In this document: positions 31,796 through 42,557 of the stretch, piece by piece
How the letters are laid out: each line of letters opens with the position of its first letter
Position numbering within the stretch: position 1 is the stretch's first letter
DNA from: Pseudomonadota bacterium
Lineage (GTDB): Bacteria; Pseudomonadota; Gammaproteobacteria; Burkholderiales; Burkholderiaceae_E
Reading direction: 5' to 3'
Assembly (NCBI GenBank): GCA_023388075.1
Contig: JAEWGX010000101.1
Coordinates: 1-63,516 of the forward strand
Length of the DNA stretch: 63,516 nucleotides
The notes under the pieces: model-generated
Database searches by the model: none
Seen by the model: only the letters and a program-made list of their open reading frames with translations
What the model was told of the DNA's origin: nothing
Translations under genes and position numbers: made by a program

Positions 31796-34621
31796 TCACC
31801 GGCTCGGGAGCCGCGCGAGCAGCTCCAGCGCCTGGGATAGCGCCGCGTTCCTGCCATCGACAGGGGCGCGTTCGCAGGTCGCTGCGAGCAGCCGGCCTGC
31901 CTCCTGCGTCCGACCCGAATGCCCCCACATCCGGGCCATGCTCATCGCGGCGCGCAGTTCCCAGCCCAGCGCGCCCTGCTGCCTGGAAGTTTCGAGCGCC
32001 CTTGCGTAGAAGGCCTCCGCCTCGTCGGGCCTGCCCCGTCGTTCATTGCGCGCCCCGGCGGCACGCCACACCTCCGATGCGCTCCACTGCCCTGCACCGC
32101 GGGAGACACGCGTGACCATCTCGTCATCGAGCCAGTCGACGCAGAAGGTAACGAGCATCTCCCGCTGCTGCTCGCCGTAGCTACCGAGCTGCTCGGACAC
32201 CGCGCGGATGTGAAGACCCGGATCTTCCGCGTCGCTCAGCTTCAGCCCTTGAAGGTAGCAGTCGGCGAAGCGATACCAGCCCATCAGGCCCCGGCGCTTT
32301 GCTTCGTCCACCATCATGTGGACCCACTCGTGCGCGAGTCCTTGCTCGCCGGACCACAAAGCGACGGGACAAGCCCCGTACAACCCGGCGCACAGCGAAA
32401 CGTAGCTGCCAGCCGCCCTGGCGCGAGCAACCGCATCGGCAGCCGCTTCCAGTGCGTACGTCGTCTCCCCTTGAAGCCAGAGCGTCCGGCACAGCATGGC
32501 CTTCGCCGCAACGATCGGATCGACGCCGACCATCTGGGTGCGCACCCGGCCTGTCCCGCCGGCAAGCCGGATCGCCGACTCGCTATGCCGGTGCGACGTG
32601 TCCAGGTTTCCGCAGAAATGGGTTGCCATGGCCATCACGCGGTGCGAGAGGTTGAGCGCGACCGGATCGTCCCAGGAACGCGCGACCGCGTGCAGCTCCT
32701 GCGCACGCTGCAGCGCAATCGCATACTCGCCGCGAAACATCTCATGGGTGCAATGTCCCCAGCGCGCCTGCAGCTCCAACCCCCGGATCCCCAAGGTCTG
32801 CGCCCCCGCCAATGCGCGGTCACAGGCAGTGCTCAGGTCGGAGATCGAGCCCCCGGCGTGCAGCAACGCACTGATCAGGGCAGTATTCAGCCACGTGACC
32901 CGCTCGACGTCGGGATCGGGCTGCTGGTCTGCCAGGGCCAGGGCCGCCGCGATCCAGTCGCGGTACTCCGCGACCTGGGAGGCGTGGAACCAGAAGGGCG
33001 CCGAAGCCGATACCAGCTGCGCCGCAATGCCGGCGTCGGGATACCGGACCAGGCAAACGTCCAGGGCGAAACGTACGTCGTCCAGGCGGTACGCATACCG
33101 CTCGGTCCACGCCTGCTCCGCGAGGTCATTCAGCTCCGCCGTCGCGGTCGTCATGAGCTCGAGCATCGATCCGACGTGACGTCGCAGCACCTCCGCATGC
33201 TCGTCGGTCCGTCCGAGCAACTCGGCAGCGTAGCTTCTCGTTGTCTCCAGAAGCCGATAGGGGGCGATGGCGTCCGTGCCGTCAAAGACGACCAGGGACT
33301 TGTTGGCGAGCGAGATCAGGGCGTCGAAGGCGGCATCCGGGTCCATGTCGGGGGCGACGCCGATTGCGGATTCGACATGGAAGCGTCCCCGGAAGACCGA
33401 GAGCCGGCGCAGGAGCCGCAGCTCGTCCGCGCTCAACAGGGCGATGCTCCAGTCCAACGCGGCGGCCAAGGTTCGGTGGCGAGGAAGGATCGCGCGGTTG
33501 CCGTTGGAGTAGAGCCGCAAGTGGTCGTCCAGCCTGAGAGCCAGATCGCCGATGGTCTGTACCCCGAGGCGCGCGGCGACGAGCTCGATGGCCAACGGGA
33601 CCCCGTCGAGCTGCCGTGCGATCCTCGACACCAATGGGCCCACGGAGTCGTCGAGCTGCCTCGCGCCGGCGGCTGCCGCCCGCTCGACGAACAGCTCGAC
33701 GGCAGGCCAGCGCATCGCCTGTCCGAGCAGGAGTTCTTCCGTATCAGGAACAGCCAGCGCGGACAGCCGTACCACATACTCGCCTGCCAGGAGAAGCGGC
33801 TCGCGGCTGGTGGCGAGGATCCGCAGGTTGGGTAGCGCCCTGAGCAAATCGTTGATCGGCAGCGCAAGCGAATCCATGACATGCTCGCAGTTGTCGATCA
33901 GGAGGAGCACGTCGCGCCCCTCCAGGCGTTCGACGATGGCCTGGACCGTATCGGGTCGGTCGGCCGCGGCCCCCAGTGACCGTGCCAGCGTCCCCATGAC
34001 GTGATCCTGGGAGATCAGGGGCGATAGATCGACGAACGCGGTCTCCGTCCTCTCCCTCGCCTGACGGCACTCCGCCGCGCGGATCGCGACACTCGTCTTG
34101 CCGATGCCGCCCGTACCGACGATGGTGACCAGGCGGTGAAGATCGAGGGCCGAAAGAATATTCGCGACGTCGCGGCCGCGACCGACGAGCTGTGTGAGTC
34201 GTATCGGCAGCTTCGTGAACGACACGGCACTCGGCCGATCCGACTCGCTCCCTGCATGATCCACCTCTCGTCGCGCGCGTCCGTTGAACCGGTAACCCCG
34301 CAAGGGCACGTTGGAGATCCATTCCTTGCAGCCGTCGCCCTCCCGCGGCGCTCCCAGGGCTCTCCGTAGCGTCGACATGTGGACCCGGACACTGCCCTCC
34401 TCGACAACGACGCCGGTCCAGACCAACGACAACAGCTCGTCCTTGCCGACGAAGTCGCCGGCGCGACCAAGCAGGGCCAGCAACAGGTCGAACGAACGCG
34501 GCCCCACCCGCACCGGCTTGCCGTCGCGCTCGAGACGACGTTGCGCTTCCCAGACGGTGAATGGGCCGAAGTGCCAGCGAACCTCCGACGGGATCGGGCC
34601 GGGCGACTCTTCCGCTTGCAT
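31796..34621 (-). CDS. Winged-helix / NB-ARC ATPase / TPR transcriptional regulator
   Basis: 941 residues from the ATG at 34621. Residues 15-115 form an OmpR-type winged helix (WEAQRRLERDGKPVRVGPRSFDLLLALL..., ending ISNVPLRGYRF). Walker A GTGGIGKTS is at 169-177, Walker B is DVLLLIDNCEHV, and LRILATSREPLLLAGE is the sensor motif of STAND/NB-ARC ATPases. The C-terminal ~450 residues are helical repeats of TPR type. This is the AfsR/CadC-like regulator plan: an inducer binds the repeats, ATP drives oligomerisation. Divergent from the AhpD-EmrB-EmrA operon, its probable target. Confidence 0.88.
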   Translation of the reverse strand: MQAEESPGPIPSEVRWHFGPFTVWEAQRRLERDGKPVRVGPRSFDLLLALLGRAGDFVGKDELLSLVWTGVVVEEGSVRVHMSTLRRALGAPREGDGCKEWISNVPLRGYRFNGRARREVDHAGSESDRPSAVSFTKLPIRLTQLVGRGRDVANILSALDLHRLVTIVGTGGIGKTSVAIRAAECRQARERTETAFVDLSPLISQDHVMGTLARSLGAAADRPDTVQAIVERLEGRDVLLLIDNCEHVMDSLALPINDLLRALPNLRILATSREPLLLAGEYVVRLSALAVPDTEELLLGQAMRWPAVELFVERAAAAGARQLDDSVGPLVSRIARQLDGVPLAIELVAARLGVQTIGDLALRLDDHLRLYSNGNRAILPRHRTLAAALDWSIALLSADELRLLRRLSVFRGRFHVESAIGVAPDMDPDAAFDALISLANKSLVVFDGTDAIAPYRLLETTRSYAAELLGRTDEHAEVLRRHVGSMLELMTTATAELNDLAEQAWTERYAYRLDDVRFALDVCLVRYPDAGIAAQLVSASAPFWFHASQVAEYRDWIAAALALADQQPDPDVERVTWLNTALISALLHAGGSISDLSTACDRALAGAQTLGIRGLELQARWGHCTHEMFRGEYAIALQRAQELHAVARSWDDPVALNLSHRVMAMATHFCGNLDTSHRHSESAIRLAGGTGRVRTQMVGVDPIVAAKAMLCRTLWLQGETTYALEAAADAVARARAAGSYVSLCAGLYGACPVALWSGEQGLAHEWVHMMVDEAKRRGLMGWYRFADCYLQGLKLSDAEDPGLHIRAVSEQLGSYGEQQREMLVTFCVDWLDDEMVTRVSRGAGQWSASEVWRAAGARNERRGRPDEAEAFYARALETSRQQGALGWELRAAMSMARMWGHSGRTQEAGRLLAATCERAPVDGRNAALSQALELLARLPSR

Positions 34622-34820
34622 GGACGCAAAGTAGCGCACCCGCCTTCCAATGCCAAGCCTGGCAGCGGCGGATCGATGCCGCCGGCTGACCATGGTTCCG
34701 TCCGGTCAACAGCGCGGTACCTCGGCGGCATCTAGTTGCGTGCGCCGTTGCTATCTACGATGCAAGGCACGCCTCGCATGACCTTTCGGCGTGTGCAACC
34801 CGTTCAAGGAGCGATCGACC
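34622..34820. promoter_or_regulatory. Divergent promoter region, large regulator / AhpD-EmrBA operon
   Basis: A 199-bp gap between the divergent starts; it must hold both promoters. No unambiguous hexamers were identified; an AAGGAG site precedes the AhpD-like ATG. Confidence 0.4.
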
Positions 34821-35300
34821 ATGGCACAACGAATCAACTACATGCAGCAGTCCCCGGAGCTCTTCAGGAAGTTCATCGAGTTCAACACCCTGGTGAAGGA
34901 AAGCGCCATCGAGGAGCCGATCCGCGATCTCGTGGCCATTCGAGCGTCCCAGCTCAATGGCTGCGCCTTCTGCCTCGATATGCACGTCAAGCAGGCGAAG
35001 ATCCACGGCGAGCGCGAGCTCCGGATCCATCACCTGTCAGTCTGGCGCGAGTCGACCCTCTTCATTCCGCGCGAGCGCGCCGCGCTCGCCTGGGCCGAGG
35101 TGTTGACGAAGCTGCCCGAGCAAGGCGTACCGGACGAGATCTACGAACGGGTCCGGGGACAGCTCTCCGAGAAGGAGATCTCCGATCTCACCTTCGCCGT
35201 CATGTCGATCAACGCGTGGAATCGGGTCAACGTCGGCTTCAGGACCGTTCCCGGAACGCATGACAAGGCGTTCGGTCTCGACAAGGCGAAGCTGGACTGA
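34821..35300 (+). CDS. Carboxymuconolactone decarboxylase / AhpD-like peroxidase
   Basis: 159 residues, start ATG at 34821. The redox motif NGCAFCLDMH gives Cys48, Cys51 and His55, exactly the AhpD-type CxxCxxxH proton-relay set. IRASQLNGC precedes it and AWNRVNVGF follows. Such proteins reduce organic peroxides or act on reactive aldehydes. It is 4 bp ahead of the EmrB-like gene, so oxidative detoxification and efflux are co-expressed. Confidence 0.9.
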   Translation: MAQRINYMQQSPELFRKFIEFNTLVKESAIEEPIRDLVAIRASQLNGCAFCLDMHVKQAKIHGERELRIHHLSVWRESTLFIPRERAALAWAEVLTKLPEQGVPDEIYERVRGQLSEKEISDLTFAVMSINAWNRVNVGFRTVPGTHDKAFGLDKAKLD

Positions 35301-35304
35301 AGCA

Positions 35305-36873
35305 ATGCCTGCCGTGGGCAAGACGGCCGGCGCCGAGGCGGCGGAAACGTTGTCCGGGCGCACCGCCGCCGGACTGGCGGGCGTCCTGCTTTCGGCCATG
35401 ATGGCGGGCTTCAACAATCGCGTCGGCTCGTTGGCACTTCCCGATATCCGCGGTGCGCTCGGGCTGGGCGTGGACGACGCGTCCTGGCTGACGACCACGT
35501 ACAGCGCAGGCGAGCTGATCGTCATGCCATTCGCGGCATGGCTTGGAATCACCTTGTCGGTCCGTCGCTGCAGCCTGTGGTCGCTTGGGATTTGTGCAGT
35601 GCTGGCGGTGGCCCTTCCGTTCGTCCGCAACCTCGATCTCATGCTGGCACTGCGCTTTCTGCAGGGCAGTGCCGCCGGAGCGTCGATACCCCTCCTGATG
35701 ATGGCGGCCCTGAAGTATCTGCCTGCGTCCATACGATTGCACGGACTGGCACTGTACGCCTTGACCGCCACTTTGGCACCCAACCTCTCAACCTGGCTTG
35801 CCGGGCACTGGACGGACGGATGGCTCGACTGGCGCTGGGTCTACTGGCAAACCGTCCCTCTCGCGGCGATCGGGGGCCTGCTCTCGGCGTGGGGGCTGCC
35901 TCGCGAGCCGATTCAAGCCGATCGCTTTCGCCAGGCGAACTGGCCGGGAATGACGTGTGGCGTGGCGGCCCTCGGGTTGATTGCGGTGGCCCTTGACCAA
36001 GGGTCGCGGCTTGATTGGTTCCAATCGAAGCTCATTGGCGCCGCGCTGCTGGGCGGGATTGCCCTGCTGATCGTCTACCTTCAGACGGAGTGGTACCACG
36101 CATCGCCGTTCATCAAACTTCGTATCCTGCGGCGCCGCAACTTGTGGCTCGGCTTCATCATCTTCGTCCTCCTCCTGGTGACGCTCGCCTCCAGCTCTCT
36201 GCTGCCCGCCCTGTACCTCGGCAGTGTCCAGGAGTATCGGCCACGCCAGGTCGCGCCTCTGGCTCTGATCATCGCCCTGCCACAACCGGTCCTGGGCTCG
36301 GCGGTGGCCCTGCTTCTTTACTGTAAGTGGATAGACGCCCGCCTCGTTCTCGCAGCCGGGCTCGCGCTTATTGCCACGGCATGCTTCTGCGGTAGTCAGT
36401 TGTCCTCCGAATGGGGTCGCGACCAGTTCCTGGCAGTACAGACGCTGCACGCCTTCGGACAACCGATGGCAGTCGTGTCGATGCTCTTCCTGGCGACCAG
36501 CGTCGTGCAACCCCTCGAAGGCGCCTATGTATCGGGGCTGATCAACACCTTGCGAGCGCTGGGCTCGCTAGCCGCGGTTTCAGGAGTCGGCCAATTCGTG
36601 ATCGTCCGCAGCCGTTTTCACGCAGAGATGCTGCTCGATCAGGCCTCGCTGAAGACTGGTTCCATTCCGCAGTCTCCCTCGGTCTTCAGCCTCGCGGGCG
36701 TGGTCGATCGCGAGTCGCTCGTGCTGTCGATCGGCGATGCCTTCCTGCTGCTCGGTGCGCTCGCGGCCGTCCTGGCTGCGCTCGCGCTGATGCTCGATCG
36801 CATCCCTGCTCCGGAGCCGCGCGGGCCTTCGGCGTCACCGCTCCACCCTCCTTCATCGGATGACACGCCATGA
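35305..36873 (+). CDS. MFS multidrug transporter, DHA2 (EmrB) family
   Basis: 522 residues with about fourteen membrane spans. VGSLALPDIRGALGLGVDDASWLTTTYSAGE is the DHA2 motif D region; SVRRCSLWSLG corresponds to the cytoplasmic loop after TM2. It carries drugs or toxic organics with proton exchange across the inner membrane. It overlaps the EmrA-like gene by ATGA, so the two partners are made together. The DHA2 length and lack of a fused periplasmic arm require the HlyD partner. Confidence 0.88.
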   Translation: MPAVGKTAGAEAAETLSGRTAAGLAGVLLSAMMAGFNNRVGSLALPDIRGALGLGVDDASWLTTTYSAGELIVMPFAAWLGITLSVRRCSLWSLGICAVLAVALPFVRNLDLMLALRFLQGSAAGASIPLLMMAALKYLPASIRLHGLALYALTATLAPNLSTWLAGHWTDGWLDWRWVYWQTVPLAAIGGLLSAWGLPREPIQADRFRQANWPGMTCGVAALGLIAVALDQGSRLDWFQSKLIGAALLGGIALLIVYLQTEWYHASPFIKLRILRRRNLWLGFIIFVLLLVTLASSSLLPALYLGSVQEYRPRQVAPLALIIALPQPVLGSAVALLLYCKWIDARLVLAAGLALIATACFCGSQLSSEWGRDQFLAVQTLHAFGQPMAVVSMLFLATSVVQPLEGAYVSGLINTLRALGSLAAVSGVGQFVIVRSRFHAEMLLDQASLKTGSIPQSPSVFSLAGVVDRESLVLSIGDAFLLLGALAAVLAALALMLDRIPAPEPRGPSASPLHPPSSDDTP

Positions 36874-38003
36874 CACCGCCTCGCACCGTCCGGATGGCCA
36901 GCGCCACGCTGCTGCTCACGGCAGCGATCGGTGGCATCGTCATGATGAACCGTCCGGAATCCAGCGCGGCGGTCCAGACCACGAACGACGCCTACGTCCA
37001 GGCGGACTTCACGACCGTGGCGCCGCAAGTGGCCGGCACGGTATCGAGCGTGCTGGTGCAGGACGGCCAGGTGGTCAAGGAGGGCGACCTACTCGCCGTC
37101 GTCGACGATCGGCAGTTCGCGGTCGCCGTCGCTGCCGCCAAGGCGCGAGTCGCGAGTGCCCGGGCAGCGGTCGCGGCCCTCCGGGCTCGCCTGGTCCATC
37201 AGTCGACCACGATTCGCCAGTCCCAGGCAGCGGTGGCGGGTGATGAGGCCGCGCTCGACCTGGCTCAGAAGAACCTCGTGCGATATCGCAACCTGGCCAG
37301 GGACGGAGCAGGTACGGTGCAGGCGCAGCAGCAGGCACAAGCCCAGGTCGGCATTCATCGGGCCAGCCTGCAAAAGAACCAGGCAGGCGTGCTGGCGGCC
37401 CGCCAACAGGTGGCAATCCTCGAGGCGGACCTGGAGAACCGGAGAGCGGTGCTCGCCGAGGCGGATTCCGCCCTGTCCGCCGCGAGACTGAAGCTTTCCT
37501 TCACGCGCATCACCGCGCCGATCAGCGGGGTCATTGGTCACCGGTCGATTCGCATCGGTGCATACATAGACGTCGGCCAGCCATTGCTTGCGATCGTCCC
37601 ACTCGACGACGTCTACGTCACGGCGCACTTCAGGGAAACCCAGTTGGCACGTGTGCGAGTGGGACAGCCAGTCGAGATCGCCGTGGATGCCCTTCCGGGC
37701 GAGGTCCTCGCGGGCGCGGTCGAGAGTCTCGGCCCGGCGAGCGGCGTCACCTACTCTGCCATCGCTCCCCACAACGCCACCGGCAACTTCACGAAGATCG
37801 TCCAGCGCCTGCCTGTGCGCATTCGCATCGATCCGGGCCAGCCCGCCGCGTCGAGGCTTCGAGTCGGGATGTCGGTGGTGCCGAGCATCCACGTGTCGCC
37901 CCCGCGGGAAAGGGCTGATGGAAGTGTTGGGTCTCCAAACGGCCCGCTTCCGCGACCAAGCCGCGCGGCAGGGGAGGTGGATGGAGGGAAATGGGGTGGC
38001 TGA
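36870..38003 (+). CDS. HlyD/EmrA family membrane fusion protein
   Basis: 377 residues. An N-terminal membrane anchor (ASATLLLTAAIGGIVMM), then the biotinyl-lipoyl-like half QADFTTVAPQVAGTVSSVLVQDGQVVKEGDLLAVVDD, a long coiled coil (AAAKARVASARAAVAALRARL ... LSAARLKL), and the second half with FTRITAPISGVIG. It bridges EmrB to an outer-membrane TolC. The last ~35 residues after GMSVVPSIHVS are Gly/Pro/Arg-rich and run into the 3' end of tRNA-His (stop at 38001-38003), so this tail is probably not native. Confidence 0.86.
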   Translation: MTPPRTVRMASATLLLTAAIGGIVMMNRPESSAAVQTTNDAYVQADFTTVAPQVAGTVSSVLVQDGQVVKEGDLLAVVDDRQFAVAVAAAKARVASARAAVAALRARLVHQSTTIRQSQAAVAGDEAALDLAQKNLVRYRNLARDGAGTVQAQQQAQAQVGIHRASLQKNQAGVLAARQQVAILEADLENRRAVLAEADSALSAARLKLSFTRITAPISGVIGHRSIRIGAYIDVGQPLLAIVPLDDVYVTAHFRETQLARVRVGQPVEIAVDALPGEVLAGAVESLGPASGVTYSAIAPHNATGNFTKIVQRLPVRIRIDPGQPAASRLRVGMSVVPSIHVSPPRERADGSVGSPNGPLPRPSRAAGEVDGGKWGG

Positions 38004-38068
38004 CGGGACTCGAACCCGCGACAACCGGAATCACAATCCGGGACTCTACCAACTGAGCTACAGCCACC
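37992..38068 (-). tRNA. tRNA-His (GTG anticodon)
   Basis: 77 nt including a genomically encoded CCA. Acceptor GTGGCTG pairs with CAGCCAC; position -1 is G (38068) opposite discriminator C73, the identity element of tRNA-His. The anticodon loop holds GTG, D-loop and T-loop (GGTTCGAGTCC) are canonical. Last of three minus-strand tRNAs. The emrA-like frame on the other strand ends inside its acceptor. Confidence 0.97.
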
Positions 38069-38084
38069 ACCGAAGAAGAATCGC

Positions 38085-38161
<77 letters not shown>

Positions 38162-38182
38162 ATGTCGAACGCTTCGGGAGCC

Positions 38183-38259
38183 TGGTCGGGGTGGAGAGAT
38201 TCGAACTCCCGACATCCTGCTCCCAAAGCAGGCGCGCTACCAGGCTACGCTACACCCCG
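38183..38259 (-). tRNA. tRNA-Pro (TGG anticodon)
   Basis: 77 nt with encoded CCA. Acceptor CGGGGTG pairs with CACCCCG, discriminator A. Anticodon loop TTTGGGA gives TGG. First of the three tRNAs in transcription order, 6 bp after the glmM stop. Confidence 0.97.
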
Positions 38260-38265
38260 AATCCG

Positions 38266-39594
38266 CTATTGTAGCGAATCGGCTATCGACCGCGCCAGGC
38301 GCGCCGCCTGGTCGGCGGAGGCGGCCTCCACCATCACCCGCAGGACGGGCTCGGTGCCGGACGGTCGAATCAGCACGCGGCCGTTGCCGCCCAGCGCCTG
38401 CTCCGCCGCGGCGCGGGCGCTGGCAAGGCCGGCGTGCGCCTGCCAGTCGAAGCCGCGCTCCACCCGCACGTTGATCATCTTCTGGGAGAGCATGGACAGC
38501 TCGCTGGTCAGCTCGGCAAGCGACTTCCCGGTGCGAACGACGGCCGCCAACACCTGCAGCGCGCTGATGGTGCCGTCGCCGGTGCTGTGGCAATCCCGGG
38601 CGATCAGGTGCCCGGAGTTCTCTCCCCCGTAGAGCCAGCCACGCGCCTGCAGCAGCTCGAGGACGTAGCGGTCCCCCACCTTGGCCCGCTCGAACGGCAC
38701 GCCGTGGCGCGCCATGGCCTGCTCGAATCCGTGGTTGGTCATCAGCGTGCCCACCACCCCGGCGACCGGTCCGTTGCGCAGCCGGTCGTTGACGAGGATG
38801 TAGAGCAGCTCGTCGCCGTCGTAGGTGCGGCCGGAGGCATCGCACATGATCAGGCGATCGGCGTCGCCATCGAGCGAGATGCCGAGGTCGGCGCCGGACT
38901 GGCGCACCATCTCGGCCATCGCCTGGGGATGCACCGCCCCGACCTCGTCGTTGATGTTGATGCCGTTGGGCTCGGTGCCGATGGTCACCACCTCGGCGCC
39001 GAGCTCGTGGAAGACGTGGGGCGCCGTGTGATAGGCCGCGCCGTTGGCGCAATCCACCACCAGCTTGAGCCCCTTCAGGTCGAGCGAGAACGGAAAGGTG
39101 CTCTTGCAGAACTCGATGTAGCGCCCCGCCGCCGCCTCGACCCGGAACGCCTTGCCGAGGCGCTCGGAGGTCACGCACACGCCTGGCACGTCGAGCTGCG
39201 ACTCGATCCTCTCCTCGGTCTCGTCGGGCAGCTTGTTGCCGTCCGCGGAGAAGAACTTGATGCCGTTGTCCTCGAACGGGTTGTGCGAGGCGCTCAGCAC
39301 GACGCCGGCCGACAGGCGCAGCGCCCGGGTGAGATAGGCGATCGCCGGCGTGGGCAGCGGGCCGGTCACGTGCACGTCGACCCCGGCCGAACAGAACCCC
39401 GCCGTCAGCGCCGATTCCAGCATATAGCCCGAGATCCGGGTGTCCTTGCCGAGCAGGACCGCCGGCCGGCCTCGCGCGCTTTCCGCGAAGACCTTGCCGG
39501 CTGCGTAGCCAAGCTGAAGGACGAACTCGGGCGTGATCGGTCGCTCCCCGACCCGCCCGCGTACGCCATCCGTTCCGAAATACCGACGTGCCAT
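38266..39594 (-). CDS. glmM: Phosphoglucosamine mutase
   Basis: 442 residues, the family's normal length. The phospho-serine loop is LSASHNPFEDNG with the active Ser at 103; the metal loop SLDGDADR and the sugar-binding GENSGHL follow. It interconverts glucosamine-6-P and glucosamine-1-P on the way to UDP-GlcNAc for peptidoglycan and LPS. Start ATG at 39594 has AGGACAGG upstream. Last gene of the rlmE-ftsH-folP-glmM operon (10-bp gap to folP). Confidence 0.97.
   Translation of the reverse strand: MARRYFGTDGVRGRVGERPITPEFVLQLGYAAGKVFAESARGRPAVLLGKDTRISGYMLESALTAGFCSAGVDVHVTGPLPTPAIAYLTRALRLSAGVVLSASHNPFEDNGIKFFSADGNKLPDETEERIESQLDVPGVCVTSERLGKAFRVEAAAGRYIEFCKSTFPFSLDLKGLKLVVDCANGAAYHTAPHVFHELGAEVVTIGTEPNGININDEVGAVHPQAMAEMVRQSGADLGISLDGDADRLIMCDASGRTYDGDELLYILVNDRLRNGPVAGVVGTLMTNHGFEQAMARHGVPFERAKVGDRYVLELLQARGWLYGGENSGHLIARDCHSTGDGTISALQVLAAVVRTGKSLAELTSELSMLSQKMINVRVERGFDWQAHAGLASARAAAEQALGGNGRVLIRPSGTEPVLRVMVEAASADQAARLARSIADSLQ
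38268..38273 (-). promoter_or_regulatory. Candidate -10 box (TACAAT) for the tRNA cluster
   Basis: A near-consensus -10 hexamer on the minus strand, overlapping the last codons of glmM and ending about 8 bp before the tRNA-Pro 5' end. No strong -35 is visible at normal spacing (the best candidate is TGGCGC), so tRNA transcription may also come from glmM read-through. Confidence 0.45.
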
Positions 39595-39604
39595 CCTGTC
39601 CTCG

Positions 39605-40543
39605 CTACCCCTTTGCCGTCTGGCCCTGCACCGCCCGCCACACCGCGAGAGCCGCCACGGTCTGGGCCACGTCGTGCACCCGCACGATGCGGGCGCCCCG
39701 ATCCACTGCCGCCAGGGCGGCTGCGATGCTGCCACCCAGCCGCTCGCCCACCGGCAGCCCGGTCAGCGCGCCGATCATCGACTTGCGCGACAAGCCCACC
39801 AGCAGCGGGCAGCCGGTCACGTCCAACGCCTCGAGCCGGGCCAGCAACTCCAGATTGTGCGCCAGCGTCTTGCCGAAGCCGAACCCGGGGTCCAGGCAGA
39901 TCCGCTCGTCCCCGATCCCGACATGGTGAAGCCGATCCCGCTGCGCGACGAGGAAATCGCGCACTTCCGCGACCACATCGTCGTAGTGCGGTGCGTCCTG
40001 CATGCTCCGCGGCTCGCCCTTCATGTGCATCACCACGACCCCGGCGTCACTGCCGGCGACCACGGCGCGGGCCGCCTCGCCACGGAAACCCTCGATGTCG
40101 TTGATGATGGACGCGCCCGCCCGGATCGCGCGCGCCATGACCGACGGATGCCGGGTATCGACCGACACCGGGCATTCCAGGTCCGCGAGCGCCTCCAGGA
40201 CCGGCCGGATGCGATCCCATTCCTCGTCCTCGGTGATCGCCCCGGCCCCCGGACGGGTCGACTCGGCACCCAGGTCGACGATGTCGGCACCCTCGGCAAC
40301 GAGGCGCCGGGCGGCCGCGATCGCGGCAGGCGGATCCAGGAACCGGCCGCCGTCCGAGAAGGAGTCGGGCGTGACGTTGACGATGCCCATCACCAGCGGC
40401 CGGTCGAGCCGCAGGCGGAAGCGGCCGCAGGCGAACCGGGCGGCGGGCGCATCGTCCTGGCGACCGGGCGAGCCGGTCGCAGGCGACGAAAAAGGGTGCG
40501 CTGAGGCACCCTTGCTGGAGGAGGCTGGCCCCACCGCGGCCAA
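39605..40543 (-). CDS. folP: Dihydropteroate synthase
   Basis: 312 residues. VMGIVNVTPDSFSDGG, DLGAESTRPGA, and IINDIEGF are the classical DHPS blocks; LDPGFGFGKT and LVGLSRKSMIG complete the pterin/pABA site. Makes dihydropteroate for folate; target of sulfonamides. The start is uncertain: the longest frame begins with TTG at 40543 and the first 35 residues are not part of the fold; no downstream ATG before the motif exists, so a GTG/TTG start is required. Sits 8 bp after ftsH. Confidence 0.96.
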   Translation of the reverse strand: MAAVGPASSSKGASAHPFSSPATGSPGRQDDAPAARFACGRFRLRLDRPLVMGIVNVTPDSFSDGGRFLDPPAAIAAARRLVAEGADIVDLGAESTRPGAGAITEDEEWDRIRPVLEALADLECPVSVDTRHPSVMARAIRAGASIINDIEGFRGEAARAVVAGSDAGVVVMHMKGEPRSMQDAPHYDDVVAEVRDFLVAQRDRLHHVGIGDERICLDPGFGFGKTLAHNLELLARLEALDVTGCPLLVGLSRKSMIGALTGLPVGERLGGSIAAALAAVDRGARIVRVHDVAQTVAALAVWRAVQGQTAKG

Positions 40544-40551
40544 GACGCGTA

Positions 40552-42459
<1,908 letters not shown>

Positions 42460-42557
42460 TAAGACACCTCACTTTTCGACCACCGGGCCCCGAGAGCCTG
42501 TGGATATCTCGCGATTCTACGCCGCTGCCACCGCAGCACCGGTTTGCCCCGGCCATT

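Noticed and set aside
22934..38003. Integrative element with integrase
   Set aside because: No recombinase, transposase, excisionase or conjugation gene is present, and I could not identify a second copy of the tRNA-His 3' end, so a mobile element is not called.
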